Positions 8,637-18,394 are shown, counted from the stretch's first letter. The stretch: 64,000 nt of DNA from Aureimonas frigidaquae (GCF_001463905.1 NZ_BBWR01000012.1:62001-126000), one strand, 5' to 3'. The notes: generated from the sequence alone by a model not told the origin. Program-made: numbers and translations.

Positions 8637-9440
8637 CTAAAGGTCGAGTTCCGCAACCACGGGAACATGGTCGGACGGACGCTCCCAGCCGCGCGCATCC
8701 TTGCGGATCCGCAACTGCGTCATGAGCGGGGCGATGTCGGGGGAGGACCAGATATGGTCGAGCCGCCGGCCCCGGTCCGCTGCGGCCCAGTCCTTGGCGC
8801 GGTAGCTCCACCAGGTATAGACCTTTTCCGGAGCGGGGATGGCCTGGCGGATCAGGTCGGCCCAACCGCCCTCCTCGATGATGCGGTTCATGCCCTCGGT
8901 TTCGACCGGCGTGTGCGACACGATCTTGAGCAGCTGCTTATGGGACCAGACATCGTCCGGCAGCGGTGCGATGTTGAGATCCCCCACCAGGATGGCCGAC
9001 ACGTCCGGTTCGCCCGAGGCGCGCATGGCGCGCATTTCCTCGATGAAATCGAGCTTGTGGCGGAACTTCACGTTCACCTCCGGGTCCGGCTCGTCGCCGC
9101 CCGCAGGCACGTAGAGATTGTGCACACGCAGCTTGCGCTCACCCACCGATAGCCGCACCGACAGATGGCGCGCATCGCCCACGGCGCAAAAGTCCTGCCG
9201 GATCACGTCATCGAACGGGTAGCGCGAAAGCGTCGCCACGCCGTGGTAGCCCTTCTGCCCGTGGATCGCGACATGGCCGTAGCCGAGCGCTTCGAACTGC
9301 GCATGCGGAAACAGTTCATTGGGGCATTTCGTCTCCTGCAGGCACAGGACGTCGGGGCTTTCCTCGGCAATCAGGCGCTCCACGATCGGCATGCGGAGGC
9401 GGACGGAATTGATGTTCCAGGTGACGATCTTGAAGGTCAA
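8637..9440 (-). CDS. xthA: Exodeoxyribonuclease III
   Basis: A 267-aa AP endonuclease / 3'-5' exonuclease of base-excision repair (endonuclease/exonuclease/phosphatase fold). Conserved pieces include VTWNINSVRLR at the N-terminus, LCLQETK with the metal-binding Glu, GDLNIAP, RRLDHIW and the C-terminal catalytic SDHVPV. The frame is open far upstream but has no matching ATG; the TTG at 9440 gives the family N-terminus (LTFKIVTWNINS). A clear Shine-Dalgarno sequence is lacking there, so expression may be modest. It converges on the phytochrome operon and diverges from the hydrolase gene. Confidence 0.92.
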   Translation of the reverse strand: MTFKIVTWNINSVRLRMPIVERLIAEESPDVLCLQETKCPNELFPHAQFEALGYGHVAIHGQKGYHGVATLSRYPFDDVIRQDFCAVGDARHLSVRLSVGERKLRVHNLYVPAGGDEPDPEVNVKFRHKLDFIEEMRAMRASGEPDVSAILVGDLNIAPLPDDVWSHKQLLKIVSHTPVETEGMNRIIEEGGWADLIRQAIPAPEKVYTWWSYRAKDWAAADRGRRLDHIWSSPDIAPLMTQLRIRKDARGWERPSDHVPVVAELDL

Positions 9441-9575
9441 TGACGGATCTTTTCGCGCTGGGAGGAAGAACCCTGCCCTTATGGCCAAGCCGCGTTGTCG
9501 CATCAAGCACCATGGGTGATTGCAAGCCGCCTCCCGCACCCCATCTTTGGCTCGCTGAGGCAAGCGGAGCGGGCG

Positions 9576-10454
9576 ATGTTCGAAGGTTTCACGGCGCATA
9601 GCCTGCAGGGTGACGGGGCGGCCATCCATGCCCGCATTGGCGGCGATGGTCCACCGCTCCTCCTGATACACGGCTATCCCCAGACGGGCGCCATGTGGAA
9701 CCGCGTGGCAACGCGCCTTGCCGAGCGCTTCACGGTCGTCGTTCCGGACCTGCGTGGTTACGGCCAGTCCGATGCGCCGGAAAGCAAGGGCGGCGCGGCC
9801 TATTCCAAACGCGCCATGGCAGCCGACATGCGCGCCGTGATGCAGGGCCTGGGCCATGAGCGCTTCGGCGTGGCCGGTCACGATCGCGGGGGCCGGGTGG
9901 CCTACCGCCTGGCGCTCGACCATCCGGATTGCGTCTCGGCGCTGGCGCTTCTCGACATCCTGCCGACGATCGAGGTCTGGGAACGGATGGATGCGGCCGA
10001 AGCGCTGAAGACCTACCACTGGCTCTTCCTGGCGCAGCCAAACCCCATGCCGGAGCGGCTGATCGGCGCCGATCCCATCTTCTACCTGGATACCACCCTG
10101 GCGAGCTGGACCCGCGGCATCACCCTGTCCCCCTTCGATTCGGAGGCGCTGGCCGAGTATCGGCGCTCCTTCGTGCGCCCCGAGCATATCCATGCCGCCT
10201 GCGAGGACTACCGGGCCGGCGCCAGCGTGGACCGGGAGCACGACGCGCAGGACCGGCAAGCCGGCCGACGCATCGAAGCGCCCACGCTGGTCCTGTGGGG
10301 AGAGGATGGCAGTCCGGCGACGGCAGGCGACGTCCTGTCCGTCTGGCGGCCCTGGTGCGCGAGCGTAGAGGGTACGGCCATCCCCTCCGGTCATTTCCTG
10401 GCCGAGGAAGCGCCGGACGCCGTCACTTCGGCGCTCGGCGACTTCTTCCGCTGA
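9576..10454 (+). CDS. Alpha/beta hydrolase, fluoroacetate/haloacetate dehalogenase-like
   Basis: A 292-aa alpha/beta hydrolase. The nucleophile is Asp103 in GHDRGGR, not serine, and the two carboxylate-binding arginines (104 and 107), the HW pair (148-149), the catalytic acid Asp127 in LLDILPT and the general base His273 in PSGHF all fall where fluoroacetate dehalogenases have them. An epoxide hydrolase would share the Asp but usually lacks the DRGGR and HW pattern. The predicted reaction is hydrolysis of 2-haloacetates to glycolate; the true substrate is unproven. The ATG at 9576 starts the family N-terminus and is preceded by GGAGCGGG. A single-gene unit convergent with lolA. Confidence 0.8.
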   Translation: MFEGFTAHSLQGDGAAIHARIGGDGPPLLLIHGYPQTGAMWNRVATRLAERFTVVVPDLRGYGQSDAPESKGGAAYSKRAMAADMRAVMQGLGHERFGVAGHDRGGRVAYRLALDHPDCVSALALLDILPTIEVWERMDAAEALKTYHWLFLAQPNPMPERLIGADPIFYLDTTLASWTRGITLSPFDSEALAEYRRSFVRPEHIHAACEDYRAGASVDREHDAQDRQAGRRIEAPTLVLWGEDGSPATAGDVLSVWRPWCASVEGTAIPSGHFLAEEAPDAVTSALGDFFR

Positions 10455-10475
10455 CGGGCAGCGGGATGCGCGGCA

Positions 10476-11129
10476 TCAGCCGCGCGTCTGGCCCATGGCG
10501 ATGGAGTTGTAGGGGATGTTGAAGACGGAAGGATCGATCTTCACCCCTTCGCTGACATCGTAGATCATGACCGTCGTGTCCTTGCCCTGCGCATCGCGGA
10601 TGGTCCACTGCCGCAATTCGCTGGTGCTCGGATCGAACATCATGGTGATGCGCGAATTGCCGAAGACCGACTTGTCGCCCATCACGATGGTGGTGAGGTC
10701 CGGCCCCTCGTTGACGCTCTGGATATTGGCCGCGGACAAGTCGATCCGCCGATCCAGGAGCAGCTTCATGGGCGTCTTGGACAGGGGGTAGAGATCCCAG
10801 GTGTTCATGCGCCGGTTGTTCACGGCCACCTGCTGCCCATCGGCGATGACGCGCAGCGGCGCGCCCGTATAGTCGAAGCGGATCTTGCCCGGGCGCTCGA
10901 TGTAGAACTTGCCTTCGGTCTGGTTTCCGGCGGCATCGAACTGCACGAAGCTGCCGGCCATGGACTGGACGGACGAAAACTTGTCGGCGACGCGCTGCGC
11001 CACCGCGTTGGCGGACTGGGCCATGGCCTGCGGCACGGCGGGCAGGAGCATCAGCGCCGCCAGCGCGAGCGCCTTGGCCGTCCGGTTGAAGGGGCTGGGG
11101 ATGGTCCTGTCAAATGGCCACATTGGCAT
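10476..11129 (-). CDS. Outer-membrane lipoprotein carrier protein LolA family
   Basis: A 217-aa periplasmic protein with an N-terminal signal peptide (hydrophobic ALALAALMLLPAVPQA, cleavage after AMA). The mature part reads as the LolA fold (ADKFSSVQSMAGSFVQFD, then GKFYIERPGKIRFDY, and NNRRMNTWDLYPLSKTP). LolA shuttles lipoproteins across the periplasm to the outer membrane. The alphaproteobacterial forms are divergent from E. coli LolA, so an outer-membrane-lipoprotein-sorting-like role is the safe call. The ATG at 11129 has AAAGGACAGG before it; ATG 11123 is an alternative. It lies downstream of ftsK, the lolA neighbour often seen elsewhere. Confidence 0.82.
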   Translation of the reverse strand: MPMWPFDRTIPSPFNRTAKALALAALMLLPAVPQAMAQSANAVAQRVADKFSSVQSMAGSFVQFDAAGNQTEGKFYIERPGKIRFDYTGAPLRVIADGQQVAVNNRRMNTWDLYPLSKTPMKLLLDRRIDLSAANIQSVNEGPDLTTIVMGDKSVFGNSRITMMFDPSTSELRQWTIRDAQGKDTTVMIYDVSEGVKIDPSVFNIPYNSIAMGQTRG

Positions 11130-11308
11130 TCCTGTCCTTTGCTGTTCGGCCCCCGTCCCGGTTCCGTCCGCAGGCGCCGAAGGTATCGACACTGCCATGC
11201 GGGGACGGCGTATTTGGGGCCGACCGTCCTGTCCCTGTTCGCACAAGATGGTGAGCGGGGGCCGTCTCGGCAACGCCCGGCCGACACCGCCGTACCGGGC
11301 GGCGCCGA

Positions 11309-14300
11309 TCAGGCGTTGTCGGTCGGCACCAGGATCTCGCGCTTGCCGGCATGGTTGGCCGGGCCGACGACACCCTCCTGCTCCATCCGCTCGATGATGG
11401 ACGCCGCGCGGTTGTAGCCGATCTGCAGCCGCCGCTGGACATAGGAGGTCGATGCCTTGCCGTCGCGCAGCACGATCGCCACGGCCTGGTCGTAAAGGTC
11501 CGCCGCCTCGTCCACGCCCGCGGCGCCGCCGCCGCCGCCGGCCGGTGCATCGTCCTCGTCCTCTTCCTCCAGGATGGAATCGAGGTAGTCCGGCACGCCT
11601 TGGGATTTGAGGTGCGACACGATGGCCTCGACCTCGGAATCGTCGACGAAGGGTCCGTGCACGCGCTGAATGCGGCCACCACCGGCCATGAACAGCATGT
11701 CGCCCATGCCGAGGAGCTGCTCGGCCCCCTGCTCCTGCAGAATGGTGCGGCTGTCGATCTTGGAGGTGACCTGGAAGGAAATGCGCGTCGGGAAGTTGGC
11801 CTTGATGGTGCCGGTGATCACGTCCACCGAGGGGCGCTGCGTTGCCATGATCACATGGATGCCGGCGGCACGCGCCATCTGCGCCAGGCGCTGGACGGTG
11901 CCTTCGATCTCCTTGCCGGCCACCATCATCAGGTCGGCCATCTCGTCGATGATCACGACGATGTAGGGCAGCGGCTGAAGATCGAACTCTTCCGACTCGA
12001 AGATCGGCTCGCCGGTCTCACGGTCGAAGCCGGTCTGCACGGTTCGGCAGATCGTCTCGCCCTTGTCGATGGCCTGGGCCACGCGCGCGTTGAAACCATC
12101 GATGTTGCGCACACCGATCTTGGACATTTTGCGGTAGCGATCCTCCATCTCGCGCACCGTCCACTTCAGCGCCACGACGGCCTTCTTCGGATCGGTGACG
12201 ACGGGAGACAGAAGATGCGGGATGCCATCATAGATGGAGAGTTCCAGCATCTTGGGATCGATCATGATCATGCGGCACTGGCTCGGCGTCAGCCGGTACA
12301 GGAGCGACAGGATCATGGTGTTGATGGAGACGGACTTGCCCGAACCCGTCGTGCCCGCCACCAGAAGATGCGGCATCTTGGCAAGATCGGCGATGACAGG
12401 CTCGCCGCCGATGGTCTTGCCGAGGGTCAAGGGCAGCTTGCCCTTGTTCTGGCTGAAGCTTTCGGCAGCCAGCATCTCACGCAGATACACGGTTTCCCGC
12501 TTGCGGTTCGGCAGCTCGATGCCGATGGCGTTCTTGCCGGGGATGACGGCGACGCGCGCGGCGATGGCGCTCATGGAGCGGGCGATATCGTCGGCAAGGC
12601 CGATCACCCGCGAGGACTTGATGCCCGGCGCGGGCTCCAGCTCATAGAGCGTGACGACCGGCCCCGGCCGGACCTCGATGATCTCGCCCTTCACGCCGAA
12701 ATCGTCCAGCACGCCTTCGAGCAGACGCGCATTTTCCTGCAGCATTTCGGGGGTCAGCGAATCGTCCCGCGTGCGGGCGCGGGGCGGCGACAGAAGGTTG
12801 ATGGAGGGCAGTTCGAAAAATTCCGGCTGGTAGGCATGGGCCGGCTCGCCCTGGTAGACGCGCGCCGGCGCGGCGTGGCGCGCAGGCGCTGCCGGAAGCG
12901 CGGCGGGCACCACGCGCACGGGTTTTTCCATCGACGGCATGGCAGGCGACATGGCCGGGTTCATCGAGGGCTCGGTGCGCGCCGCCACGTCGTTGCTGGG
13001 CGTCCGGTTGCGGCCGATCCCCGGAAAGGCGACCACATTGGCGGGGATGTAATCGCGCCAGCCGCCCGTCTTCTCCACCGGGCGCTCCTCGAAGCGCTCC
13101 GGCTCCAAAGCCTCCGGAGGCGTCTGCGCATAGGCGATCATCTCCTCCTCGACCATGCGCTCCTCGACCGTCAGGCCGTCATCGGGCGCGGGGTCGTGCA
13201 TGTATGGGCCATCCTCGTCCGCATAGGCCGTCGCGTCGGCATCGAAGGGCGCATCCTCGTCGAAATGCGGGTCTTCGCGCAGGCCATCCTCGTCCGTGGC
13301 GTCGTCACGCTCCCAGCGCTTCTTGCCGAGGCGCGTGGCCGCATAGGAACCGTTCCAGTCGCTGCGGCCATGGCGCACGGTGGCGCGGCTCGTATCCACG
13401 GCGCGGCGCGCTCCGCCCTCGTCGGGATGCGGGGCGAAGGCCATGGCTGCCTCGTCCGGGGAGGCCTGCATGCGCGGCGGCTCGGCCGTCACGGGCGCGG
13501 CGGCCGCACGCGGGGGCGCGGCGCGCGGCGCCTGCGGGGCGACATCGGGCTCGACGCCATAGGCGTCGAATCCGTCCATGTCGAAGCTGTCGAAATCAGG
13601 CTGCTGCGGCCGCGTGTCGACGACGCGGATCTCACGCCCGGAACGGGGGCCGGGCGCCATTGCGGATTCAGGCGCGGCAAAGCCGGTCATGCGCGGCTCG
13701 GCCCGGCGCTCCGCCACGGGCTCGACGCGGCGCGGCTGTGGCACGGCTGCCGCGCGCGGACGCCGGACGGCCGAGCGCAGCGCATAAATGCCATGGGTCA
13801 GCGCGCCGAACAGGAGTTGCAGGCGGCCTTCGCCGGCATCCTCGTCCAGCTCCTCTGCCTGGATGGGCGCATGCCGCGTGCGTTCTTCCACCGCACGGTG
13901 CGGCAGGGCGGCCTGATCGCGCCCCAGGACGCCAAGGCCGATCAGGAACAGCCAGGCGGCCGGCGCCGCCAGGACCATGCCGAGGATCGAGCCGGCCAGG
14001 CCCGAGGGGAAGGCTCCGGTGACGAGCGCCGGAAATTGCAGGACGATATCTCCGGCGATCCCGCCGAGGCCGATCGGCAGCGGCCAGCCTGCCGGTGCGC
14101 CGAAGCAGCCCAGCGCCGTCGCGGCGAGAATCAGGCCACCGAGTGCGAACCAGCCGCGCCGGCTCGCCCCGTTGATGCGCCGACCGGAGACGAGCCGCAG
14201 GCCCCACACGAAAGGCAGCACCACCAGGAGCACGGAGGCAAGGCCGAAGATCTGCATGCACAGATCCGCGATGATGGCGCCCGAGGGGCCGGCGAGATTG

Positions 14301-14473
14301 GTCACCGCGGCGTCGCTGGCCTGGTTGAGCGAGGGGTCGGCGACATTCCAAGTCCCGAGCGCCGCCGCCAGATAGACCGAGAGTCCCAGGAGCGCGACGC
14401 CGCCTACGACCATGAGGCCGGTGCGCCGTTTCCCATCGGTGTCTTTATCCGCGTTCATCGCTGCCATGGTCAT
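11309..14473 (-). CDS. ftsK: DNA translocase FtsK
   Basis: A 1054-aa septal DNA pump that clears and aligns chromosome termini during division. Four membrane spans lie in about the first 190 residues. A long, poorly conserved linker rich in Pro, Ala and acidic residues follows (to about 560). The RecA-like motor has the Walker A motif GTTGSGKS near residue 708 and the Walker B motif [13 protein letters not shown]. The C-terminal gamma winged helix ([18 protein letters not shown]) reads DNA orientation sequences. Length and order are normal for the family. The open frame extends 71 codons upstream, but the ATG at 14473 with AGGA upstream gives the expected short cytoplasmic N-terminus. A CtrA-type box lies about 140 bases upstream. 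Confidence 0.96.
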   Translation of the reverse strand: MTMAAMNADKDTDGKRRTGLMVVGGVALLGLSVYLAAALGTWNVADPSLNQASDAAVTNLAGPSGAIIADLCMQIFGLASVLLVVLPFVWGLRLVSGRRINGASRRGWFALGGLILAATALGCFGAPAGWPLPIGLGGIAGDIVLQFPALVTGAFPSGLAGSILGMVLAAPAAWLFLIGLGVLGRDQAALPHRAVEERTRHAPIQAEELDEDAGEGRLQLLFGALTHGIYALRSAVRRPRAAAVPQPRRVEPVAERRAEPRMTGFAAPESAMAPGPRSGREIRVVDTRPQQPDFDSFDMDGFDAYGVEPDVAPQAPRAAPPRAAAAPVTAEPPRMQASPDEAAMAFAPHPDEGGARRAVDTSRATVRHGRSDWNGSYAATRLGKKRWERDDATDEDGLREDPHFDEDAPFDADATAYADEDGPYMHDPAPDDGLTVEERMVEEEMIAYAQTPPEALEPERFEERPVEKTGGWRDYIPANVVAFPGIGRNRTPSNDVAARTEPSMNPAMSPAMPSMEKPVRVVPAALPAAPARHAAPARVYQGEPAHAYQPEFFELPSINLLSPPRARTRDDSLTPEMLQENARLLEGVLDDFGVKGEIIEVRPGPVVTLYELEPAPGIKSSRVIGLADDIARSMSAIAARVAVIPGKNAIGIELPNRKRETVYLREMLAAESFSQNKGKLPLTLGKTIGGEPVIADLAKMPHLLVAGTTGSGKSVSINTMILSLLYRLTPSQCRMIMIDPKMLELSIYDGIPHLLSPVVTDPKKAVVALKWTVREMEDRYRKMSKIGVRNIDGFNARVAQAIDKGETICRTVQTGFDRETGEPIFESEEFDLQPLPYIVVIIDEMADLMMVAGKEIEGTVQRLAQMARAAGIHVIMATQRPSVDVITGTIKANFPTRISFQVTSKIDSRTILQEQGAEQLLGMGDMLFMAGGGRIQRVHGPFVDDSEVEAIVSHLKSQGVPDYLDSILEEEDEDDAPAGGGGGAAGVDEAADLYDQAVAIVLRDGKASTSYVQRRLQIGYNRAASIIERMEQEGVVGPANHAGKREILVPTDNA

Positions 14474-14616
14474 TCGTGCTTTGTCCTGTTGCCCGCCGGT
14501 GGAGGCCGGCCTTCGTTCAACGAGACCCGAGCCGTCGCAGGCGACGGACGGAGTCGAGCCACCCACCCCGAAACGGTCGGGGCGGCACGTCGATACACAC
14601 CTTATGCGCGCCGGGG

Positions 14617-14631
14617 TTAAAGCCCCTTTAA
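14617..14631. promoter_or_regulatory. CtrA-type binding box (TTAA-N7-TTAA) between ftsK and the acetyltransferase
   Basis: TTAA-AGCCCCT-TTAA matches the alphaproteobacterial CtrA consensus exactly. It sits at the centre of a perfect 9-bp dyad (GGGTTAAAG/CTTTAACCC, 14614-14634). It is 144 bases from the ftsK start and 90 from the divergent acetyltransferase start, so it could serve either. CtrA control of cell-division genes is well known; that this site is bound is inferred. Confidence 0.65.
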
Positions 14632-14720
14632 CCCTGTTGAACACCGACATGCGGCATTTTGGCGAACCTTTGGGCCGATACGACATTTCTCCTCATCTGA
14701 AGAAACCGCAAGAGGAAACG

Positions 14721-15035
14721 ATGGATATCAAGCACGAGGATCATGGCCGCGGCGGCCTGTTCGTCACCGGCGAAGGCGACCAGCGCGCCGAGCTGACCTA
14801 TTCCCCGGCCGGGCTGCAGCAGGATGCCTGGGTGTTCGACCATACCTATGTGCCGGAAAGCCTGCGCGGCCAGGGCATTGCCGAGAAGCTCTTGGACTAT
14901 GCGGTCGATTTCGCCCGGCAGAAGGGCAAGAAGGTCGTCCCGGCCTGTTCCTACGTGCGGGCGCAGTTCGAGCGGCACCCGGACAAATACGCCGACCTCG
15001 CCACAGAGGAAGCCAAGCCTTTCGGCCGCGTCTGA
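14721..15035 (+). CDS. Small GNAT-type N-acetyltransferase (YidJ/COG2388-like)
   Basis: A 104-aa minimal GNAT protein. The acetyl-CoA loop is in VPESLRGQGIAEKLL, followed by AVDFARQKGKKVVPACSYV and FERHPDKYADL, which is the signature of the short COG2388/YjdJ-like family. Proteins of this group acetylate small molecules or are of unknown role. The frame is open well upstream through the ftsK promoter region, but the ATG at 14721 has AGAGGAAACG before it and starts the family N-terminus. It ends 21 bases before a strong terminator hairpin. Confidence 0.8.
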   Translation: MDIKHEDHGRGGLFVTGEGDQRAELTYSPAGLQQDAWVFDHTYVPESLRGQGIAEKLLDYAVDFARQKGKKVVPACSYVRAQFERHPDKYADLATEEAKPFGRV

Positions 15036-15056
15036 GGGCCAGGATTACCGACAACG

Positions 15057-15090
15057 AAAAGGGGCGGGCGCCGCGGCGCCCGCCCCTTTT
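15057..15090. terminator. Bidirectional rho-independent terminator
   Basis: Two 16-base perfect arms, AAAAGGGGCGGGCGCC and its complement, are separated by only GC. A-rich and T-rich ends on each side make it work for both converging transcripts: the acetyltransferase from the left and the glnK-amtB operon from the right. Confidence 0.92.
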
Positions 15091-15116
15091 GTGATTGTAC
15101 TTTCGGGTGCGGCCGA

Positions 15117-16487
15117 TCAGCTGTGATAGGCCGATTCACCGTGCGAGGTCAGGTCGAGCCCTTCGCGCTCGGCTTCCACGCTCGGACGCAGGCCGACGAT
15201 CAGGTCGACGACCTTGTAGAGGATCGCCGATACGACGCCGCAATAGACGATCGTGATCAGGACCGCGATCACCTGCGAGTAGACCTGAGCGCCCATGGAC
15301 ACGCCCTCGGCAAGGCCGATGCCGCCGAGCGAGGAGGACACGAAGACACCGGTGCCGATGGCGCCGATGATGCCGCCGATGCCGTGGATGCCGAAGACGT
15401 CGAGGCTGTCGTCATAACCCATGGCGGGCTTGACCACGGCAACGAAGAAGTAGCACGCCGCGGATGCGATGGCGCCGAGCACGATGGCCCCGACAGGTCC
15501 GATCAGGCCGGCAGCCGGCGTCACCGCGACCAGGCCGGCGATGATGCCCGACACGGCGCCCAGCATGGAGGCCTTGCCGCGCACGATGGCTTCGATGAGC
15601 ACCCAGGCCACGGTCGCACCGGCGGTGGCCGTGAAGGTGTTGATCATGGCCAGGGCGGCGCCGTTGGTGGCTTCCAGGTTGGAGCCGGCATTGAAGCCGA
15701 ACCAGCCGACCCACAGGATCGAGGCGCCGACCATGGTCAGCGTCATGGAGTGGGGCGCCATCATGTCCTTGCCGAGCCCGGCACGCTTGCCGACCATGAG
15801 CGCGCCCACCAGGCCGGCGATGCCGGCATTGATGTGCACGACCGTGCCACCCGCGAAGTCGAGCGCGGCGACGCCACCGGCATGGGCGCCGTTAAAGATC
15901 AGGCCGTTTGCATCCCAGACCATGTGCGCGATCGGGAAGTAGACGATGGTCACCCACAGGATCACGAAGAGCACCACGGCGCCGAACTTGATGCGCTCGG
16001 CGAAGGCACCGACGATGAGCGCCGGGGTGATGCAGGCGAAGGTCATCTGGAAGGCGATGAACAGATATTCCGGCAGGTTCACGCCATCGGTGAAGGTGGC
16101 GACCGTCGTGTCAAGATTGACGCCCGACAGGAACACCTTGGCCAAGCCTCCCCAATAGGGGCTCGTCGACCCGCCGAAGGCCATGGAGTAGCCGTAGAGG
16201 ACGTAGATGATCATCACCACGGCGGTGATGGTCACGCACTGCATCAGCACCGACAGCATGTTCTTGGCGCGCACGAGGCCGCCATAGAAGAGGCCGAGCC
16301 CGGGCAGGATCATGAAGAGCACGAGGACGGTGGACACCAGCATCCACGCCACGTCGCCCTTGTCGACCACGGCCGCGACGGTTTCGACCGGCGCCGGGCC
16401 GACCCCGGTATCCTGCGCCAGAGCGGCGCAGCATGTCGCCAGAAGGCCGGCAAGTCCGCCGGCGATGGAATGTTTCAGGAGTTTCAT
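15117..16487 (-). CDS. amtB: Ammonium transporter (second pair, AmtB type)
   Basis: A 456-aa inner-membrane ammonium channel with a cleavable N-terminal leader (cleavage near ALAQ) and about 11 membrane spans. The two pore histidines are in GGTVVHINAGIAG and DVFGIHGIGG. FNGAHAGG and GWFGFNAGS are typical Amt motifs. It sits 15 bases downstream of its glnK, so the PII protein and the channel are co-expressed; GlnK normally plugs the channel when nitrogen is sufficient. It is clearly a different paralogue from the 440-aa Amt upstream, particularly around the first pore histidine. The operon ends at the terminator just beyond the stop. Confidence 0.95.
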   Translation of the reverse strand: MKLLKHSIAGGLAGLLATCCAALAQDTGVGPAPVETVAAVVDKGDVAWMLVSTVLVLFMILPGLGLFYGGLVRAKNMLSVLMQCVTITAVVMIIYVLYGYSMAFGGSTSPYWGGLAKVFLSGVNLDTTVATFTDGVNLPEYLFIAFQMTFACITPALIVGAFAERIKFGAVVLFVILWVTIVYFPIAHMVWDANGLIFNGAHAGGVAALDFAGGTVVHINAGIAGLVGALMVGKRAGLGKDMMAPHSMTLTMVGASILWVGWFGFNAGSNLEATNGAALAMINTFTATAGATVAWVLIEAIVRGKASMLGAVSGIIAGLVAVTPAAGLIGPVGAIVLGAIASAACYFFVAVVKPAMGYDDSLDVFGIHGIGGIIGAIGTGVFVSSSLGGIGLAEGVSMGAQVYSQVIAVLITIVYCGVVSAILYKVVDLIVGLRPSVEAEREGLDLTSHGESAYHS

Positions 16488-16502
16488 CGATTCACTCGCC
16501 CC

Positions 16503-16841
16503 TCACAATGCGTTGGCGTCGGACTCGCCCGTGCGGATGCGCAGGGCACTGTCGATCCCGTAGACAAAGACCTTTCCGTCGCCGATCTGCCCTGTCCGCG
16601 CTGCGGAGGCGATGGCGTCGACGGTGCGCTGGACCGCTTCCGACGGAACGGCGACCTCGATCTTGAGTTTTGGTAGGAAGCTCACGGCATACTCGTTGCC
16701 GCGATAGATTTCCGTATGGCCCTTCTGGCGGCCGTAGCCCTTCACCTCGGTAACGGTGAGGCCATCGATGCCGATCGAGGTAAGCGCTTCGCGCACCTCG
16801 TCGAGCTTGAATGGTTTGATGATCGCCACGACGATCTTCAT
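16503..16841 (-). CDS. glnK: PII signal transduction protein GlnK (second copy)
   Basis: A 112-aa PII protein. It has the N-terminal MKIVVAIIKPFKLDEV, the T-loop with uridylylation site Tyr51 (YRGNEYAVSF), and the C-terminal GDGKVFVYG and IRTGE motifs. It senses 2-oxoglutarate, ATP/ADP and nitrogen status and regulates the ammonium channel encoded next to it. About 165 bases separate it from the upstream amt. No sigma-54 signature is obvious in that gap, so it may depend on read-through from the upstream pair. Confidence 0.95.
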   Translation of the reverse strand: MKIVVAIIKPFKLDEVREALTSIGIDGLTVTEVKGYGRQKGHTEIYRGNEYAVSFLPKLKIEVAVPSEAVQRTVDAIASAARTGQIGDGKVFVYGIDSALRIRTGESDANAL

Positions 16842-16978
16842 GTGTGTTGACCTTCAGCGGGGAAAACCGGCTCCCCGAAACGCCGCGCCGCTTTCACGGA
16901 CGAGTCATGCTGCTCGGCAGCCCTTGCGGCCGCTTTGCCGGAAGGGGCCGCATGACGCGCCCCCTCCCCTGTCGATGA

Positions 16979-16994
16979 CGGCGCCGGGGCGCCG
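16979..16994. other. GC-rich hairpin after the upstream amt gene
   Basis: CGGCGCCGGGGCGCCG can form a tight stem just past the amt stop on the minus strand. No U-run follows, so it may only pause transcription or protect the mRNA end, which would allow partial read-through into the second glnK-amtB pair. Confidence 0.35.
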
Positions 16995-17006
16995 CCTTCC
17001 GCCGCG

Positions 17007-18329
17007 TCAGAGGCGCGCGGCGGAGAATTCGGGATAGGCCTCCACGCCGACTTCGGAGCGGTCGAGGCCGAGAGCCTCTTCCTCTTCGCTCGGGCGCAGG
17101 CCGAAGACGGCCTTGATGGCCAGCCAGACGATCGCCGAGGCGATGGCCGTGAAGGCGCCCACGGCCACGATGCCCGTGAGCTGCGCGGAGACGCTCGCCT
17201 CCGGATTGGTGAAGGGAACGGCGAGCGTGCCCCAGATCCCGGCCACGAGATGGACCGGGATGGCGCCGACGACGTCGTCGATCTTCAGCTTGTCCAGAAG
17301 CGGGACGGCGACGACGACCAGCGCCGCGCCGATGCCGCCGATGATCGCCGCTGAAAGGAAGGTCGGCGTCAGCGGCTCGGCCGTAATGGCGACGAGGCCC
17401 CCCAGCGCGCCATTCAGCGCCATGGTGACGTCCACCTTCTTGTAGACCACCTGCATGACGATCATCGACACGATCACGCCGGCCGCCGCCGCGGTGTTGG
17501 TGTTCACCACGACCCGACCGACCGAGGCGGCATCCTCGATCGTGCCGAGGGCGAGCTGCGAGGCTCCGTTGAAGCCGAACCAGCCGAACCACAGGATGAA
17601 GGCGCCGAGCGTGGCCAGCGGAATGGACGAGCCCGGCATGACGACCGAGCGACCATCGGCCGTGAAGCGGCCCTTGCGCGCGCCGATGATGAGCGCACCC
17701 GTAAGCGCTGCCCAGCCGCCGACCGAATGGACGAGGGTGGAGCCGGCGAAGTCCGAGAAGCCAACCTGCGACAGCCAGCCGCCGCCCCAGGCCCATGAAC
17801 CGGTAATCGGATAGATGATGCCGCACAGGATCAGGACGAAGAGCAGGAAGGGCCACAGGCGGACGCGCTCGGCCACCGTGCCCGACACGATCGAGGCCGC
17901 CGTCGCGCAGAACATGGACTGGTAGAAGAAGTCGGTCGCCAGGGAATAGTCGCCCGTATCGGCGGACGGGGCAGGAAAGACCATCGGGGCGAACTGGCCG
18001 AACCAGCCGCCATCGACGCCCGTATACATGAGGTTATAGCCGACCAACCAGTAGACGAGGACGCCCAGGGAATAGAGCGAGATGTTCTTCAGGCACTGCA
18101 TCGACACGTTCTTCGAGCGGACGAGCCCGGCCTCGAGCATGGTGAAGCCGGCCGCCATCCACATGACGAGGACGCCGCCGAGAAGGAACAGGACCGTGTT
18201 GAACACATAGAAGTACGGGTCAGGCGTTGCGGCGACGGCCGCCTCAACCCCGGCATCCTGCGCCAGCGCAAGGCTGGGCAGGGCAAGGGCGAGGAGTCCG
18301 GCGGAATGGATGATCCGTGAAAGCGTCAT
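17007..18329 (-). CDS. Ammonium transporter (first pair)
   Basis: A 440-aa Amt family channel with an N-terminal leader (LLALALPSLALAQ) and about 11 spans. Pore histidines appear in GSTLVHSVGGWAAL and AIPVHLVAGIWG; FMLEAG-type residues (GFTMLEAGLVRSKN) follow the first mature span. The sequence differs enough from the downstream AmtB to be a distinct subfamily, not a recent duplicate. The frame is open across the upstream glnK, but the ATG at 18329 begins the signal sequence. It follows glnK with a 65-base gap. Confidence 0.93.
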   Translation of the reverse strand: MTLSRIIHSAGLLALALPSLALAQDAGVEAAVAATPDPYFYVFNTVLFLLGGVLVMWMAAGFTMLEAGLVRSKNVSMQCLKNISLYSLGVLVYWLVGYNLMYTGVDGGWFGQFAPMVFPAPSADTGDYSLATDFFYQSMFCATAASIVSGTVAERVRLWPFLLFVLILCGIIYPITGSWAWGGGWLSQVGFSDFAGSTLVHSVGGWAALTGALIIGARKGRFTADGRSVVMPGSSIPLATLGAFILWFGWFGFNGASQLALGTIEDAASVGRVVVNTNTAAAAGVIVSMIVMQVVYKKVDVTMALNGALGGLVAITAEPLTPTFLSAAIIGGIGAALVVVAVPLLDKLKIDDVVGAIPVHLVAGIWGTLAVPFTNPEASVSAQLTGIVAVGAFTAIASAIVWLAIKAVFGLRPSEEEEALGLDRSEVGVEAYPEFSAARL

Positions 18330-18394
18330 CGTTCGGGAATGTCCTTGTATGCTGCGGTCCGGCGCTGGCCGGCTGCCGCCAGAGAGCTGGAAGG

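Noticed and set aside
11351-14620. A 1089-codon open frame antisense to ftsK, and similar long frames opposite coxI/III (56510-58330), amtB (15123-16676) and cysI (21744-23213)
   Set aside because: They mirror the codons of well-supported genes in high-GC DNA, have His/Arg/Asp-rich nonsense composition, and match no family.
16842-17006. A second sigma-54 promoter before the downstream glnK
   Set aside because: No TGGCAC-N5-TTGC-like sequence was found on the minus strand in this gap.
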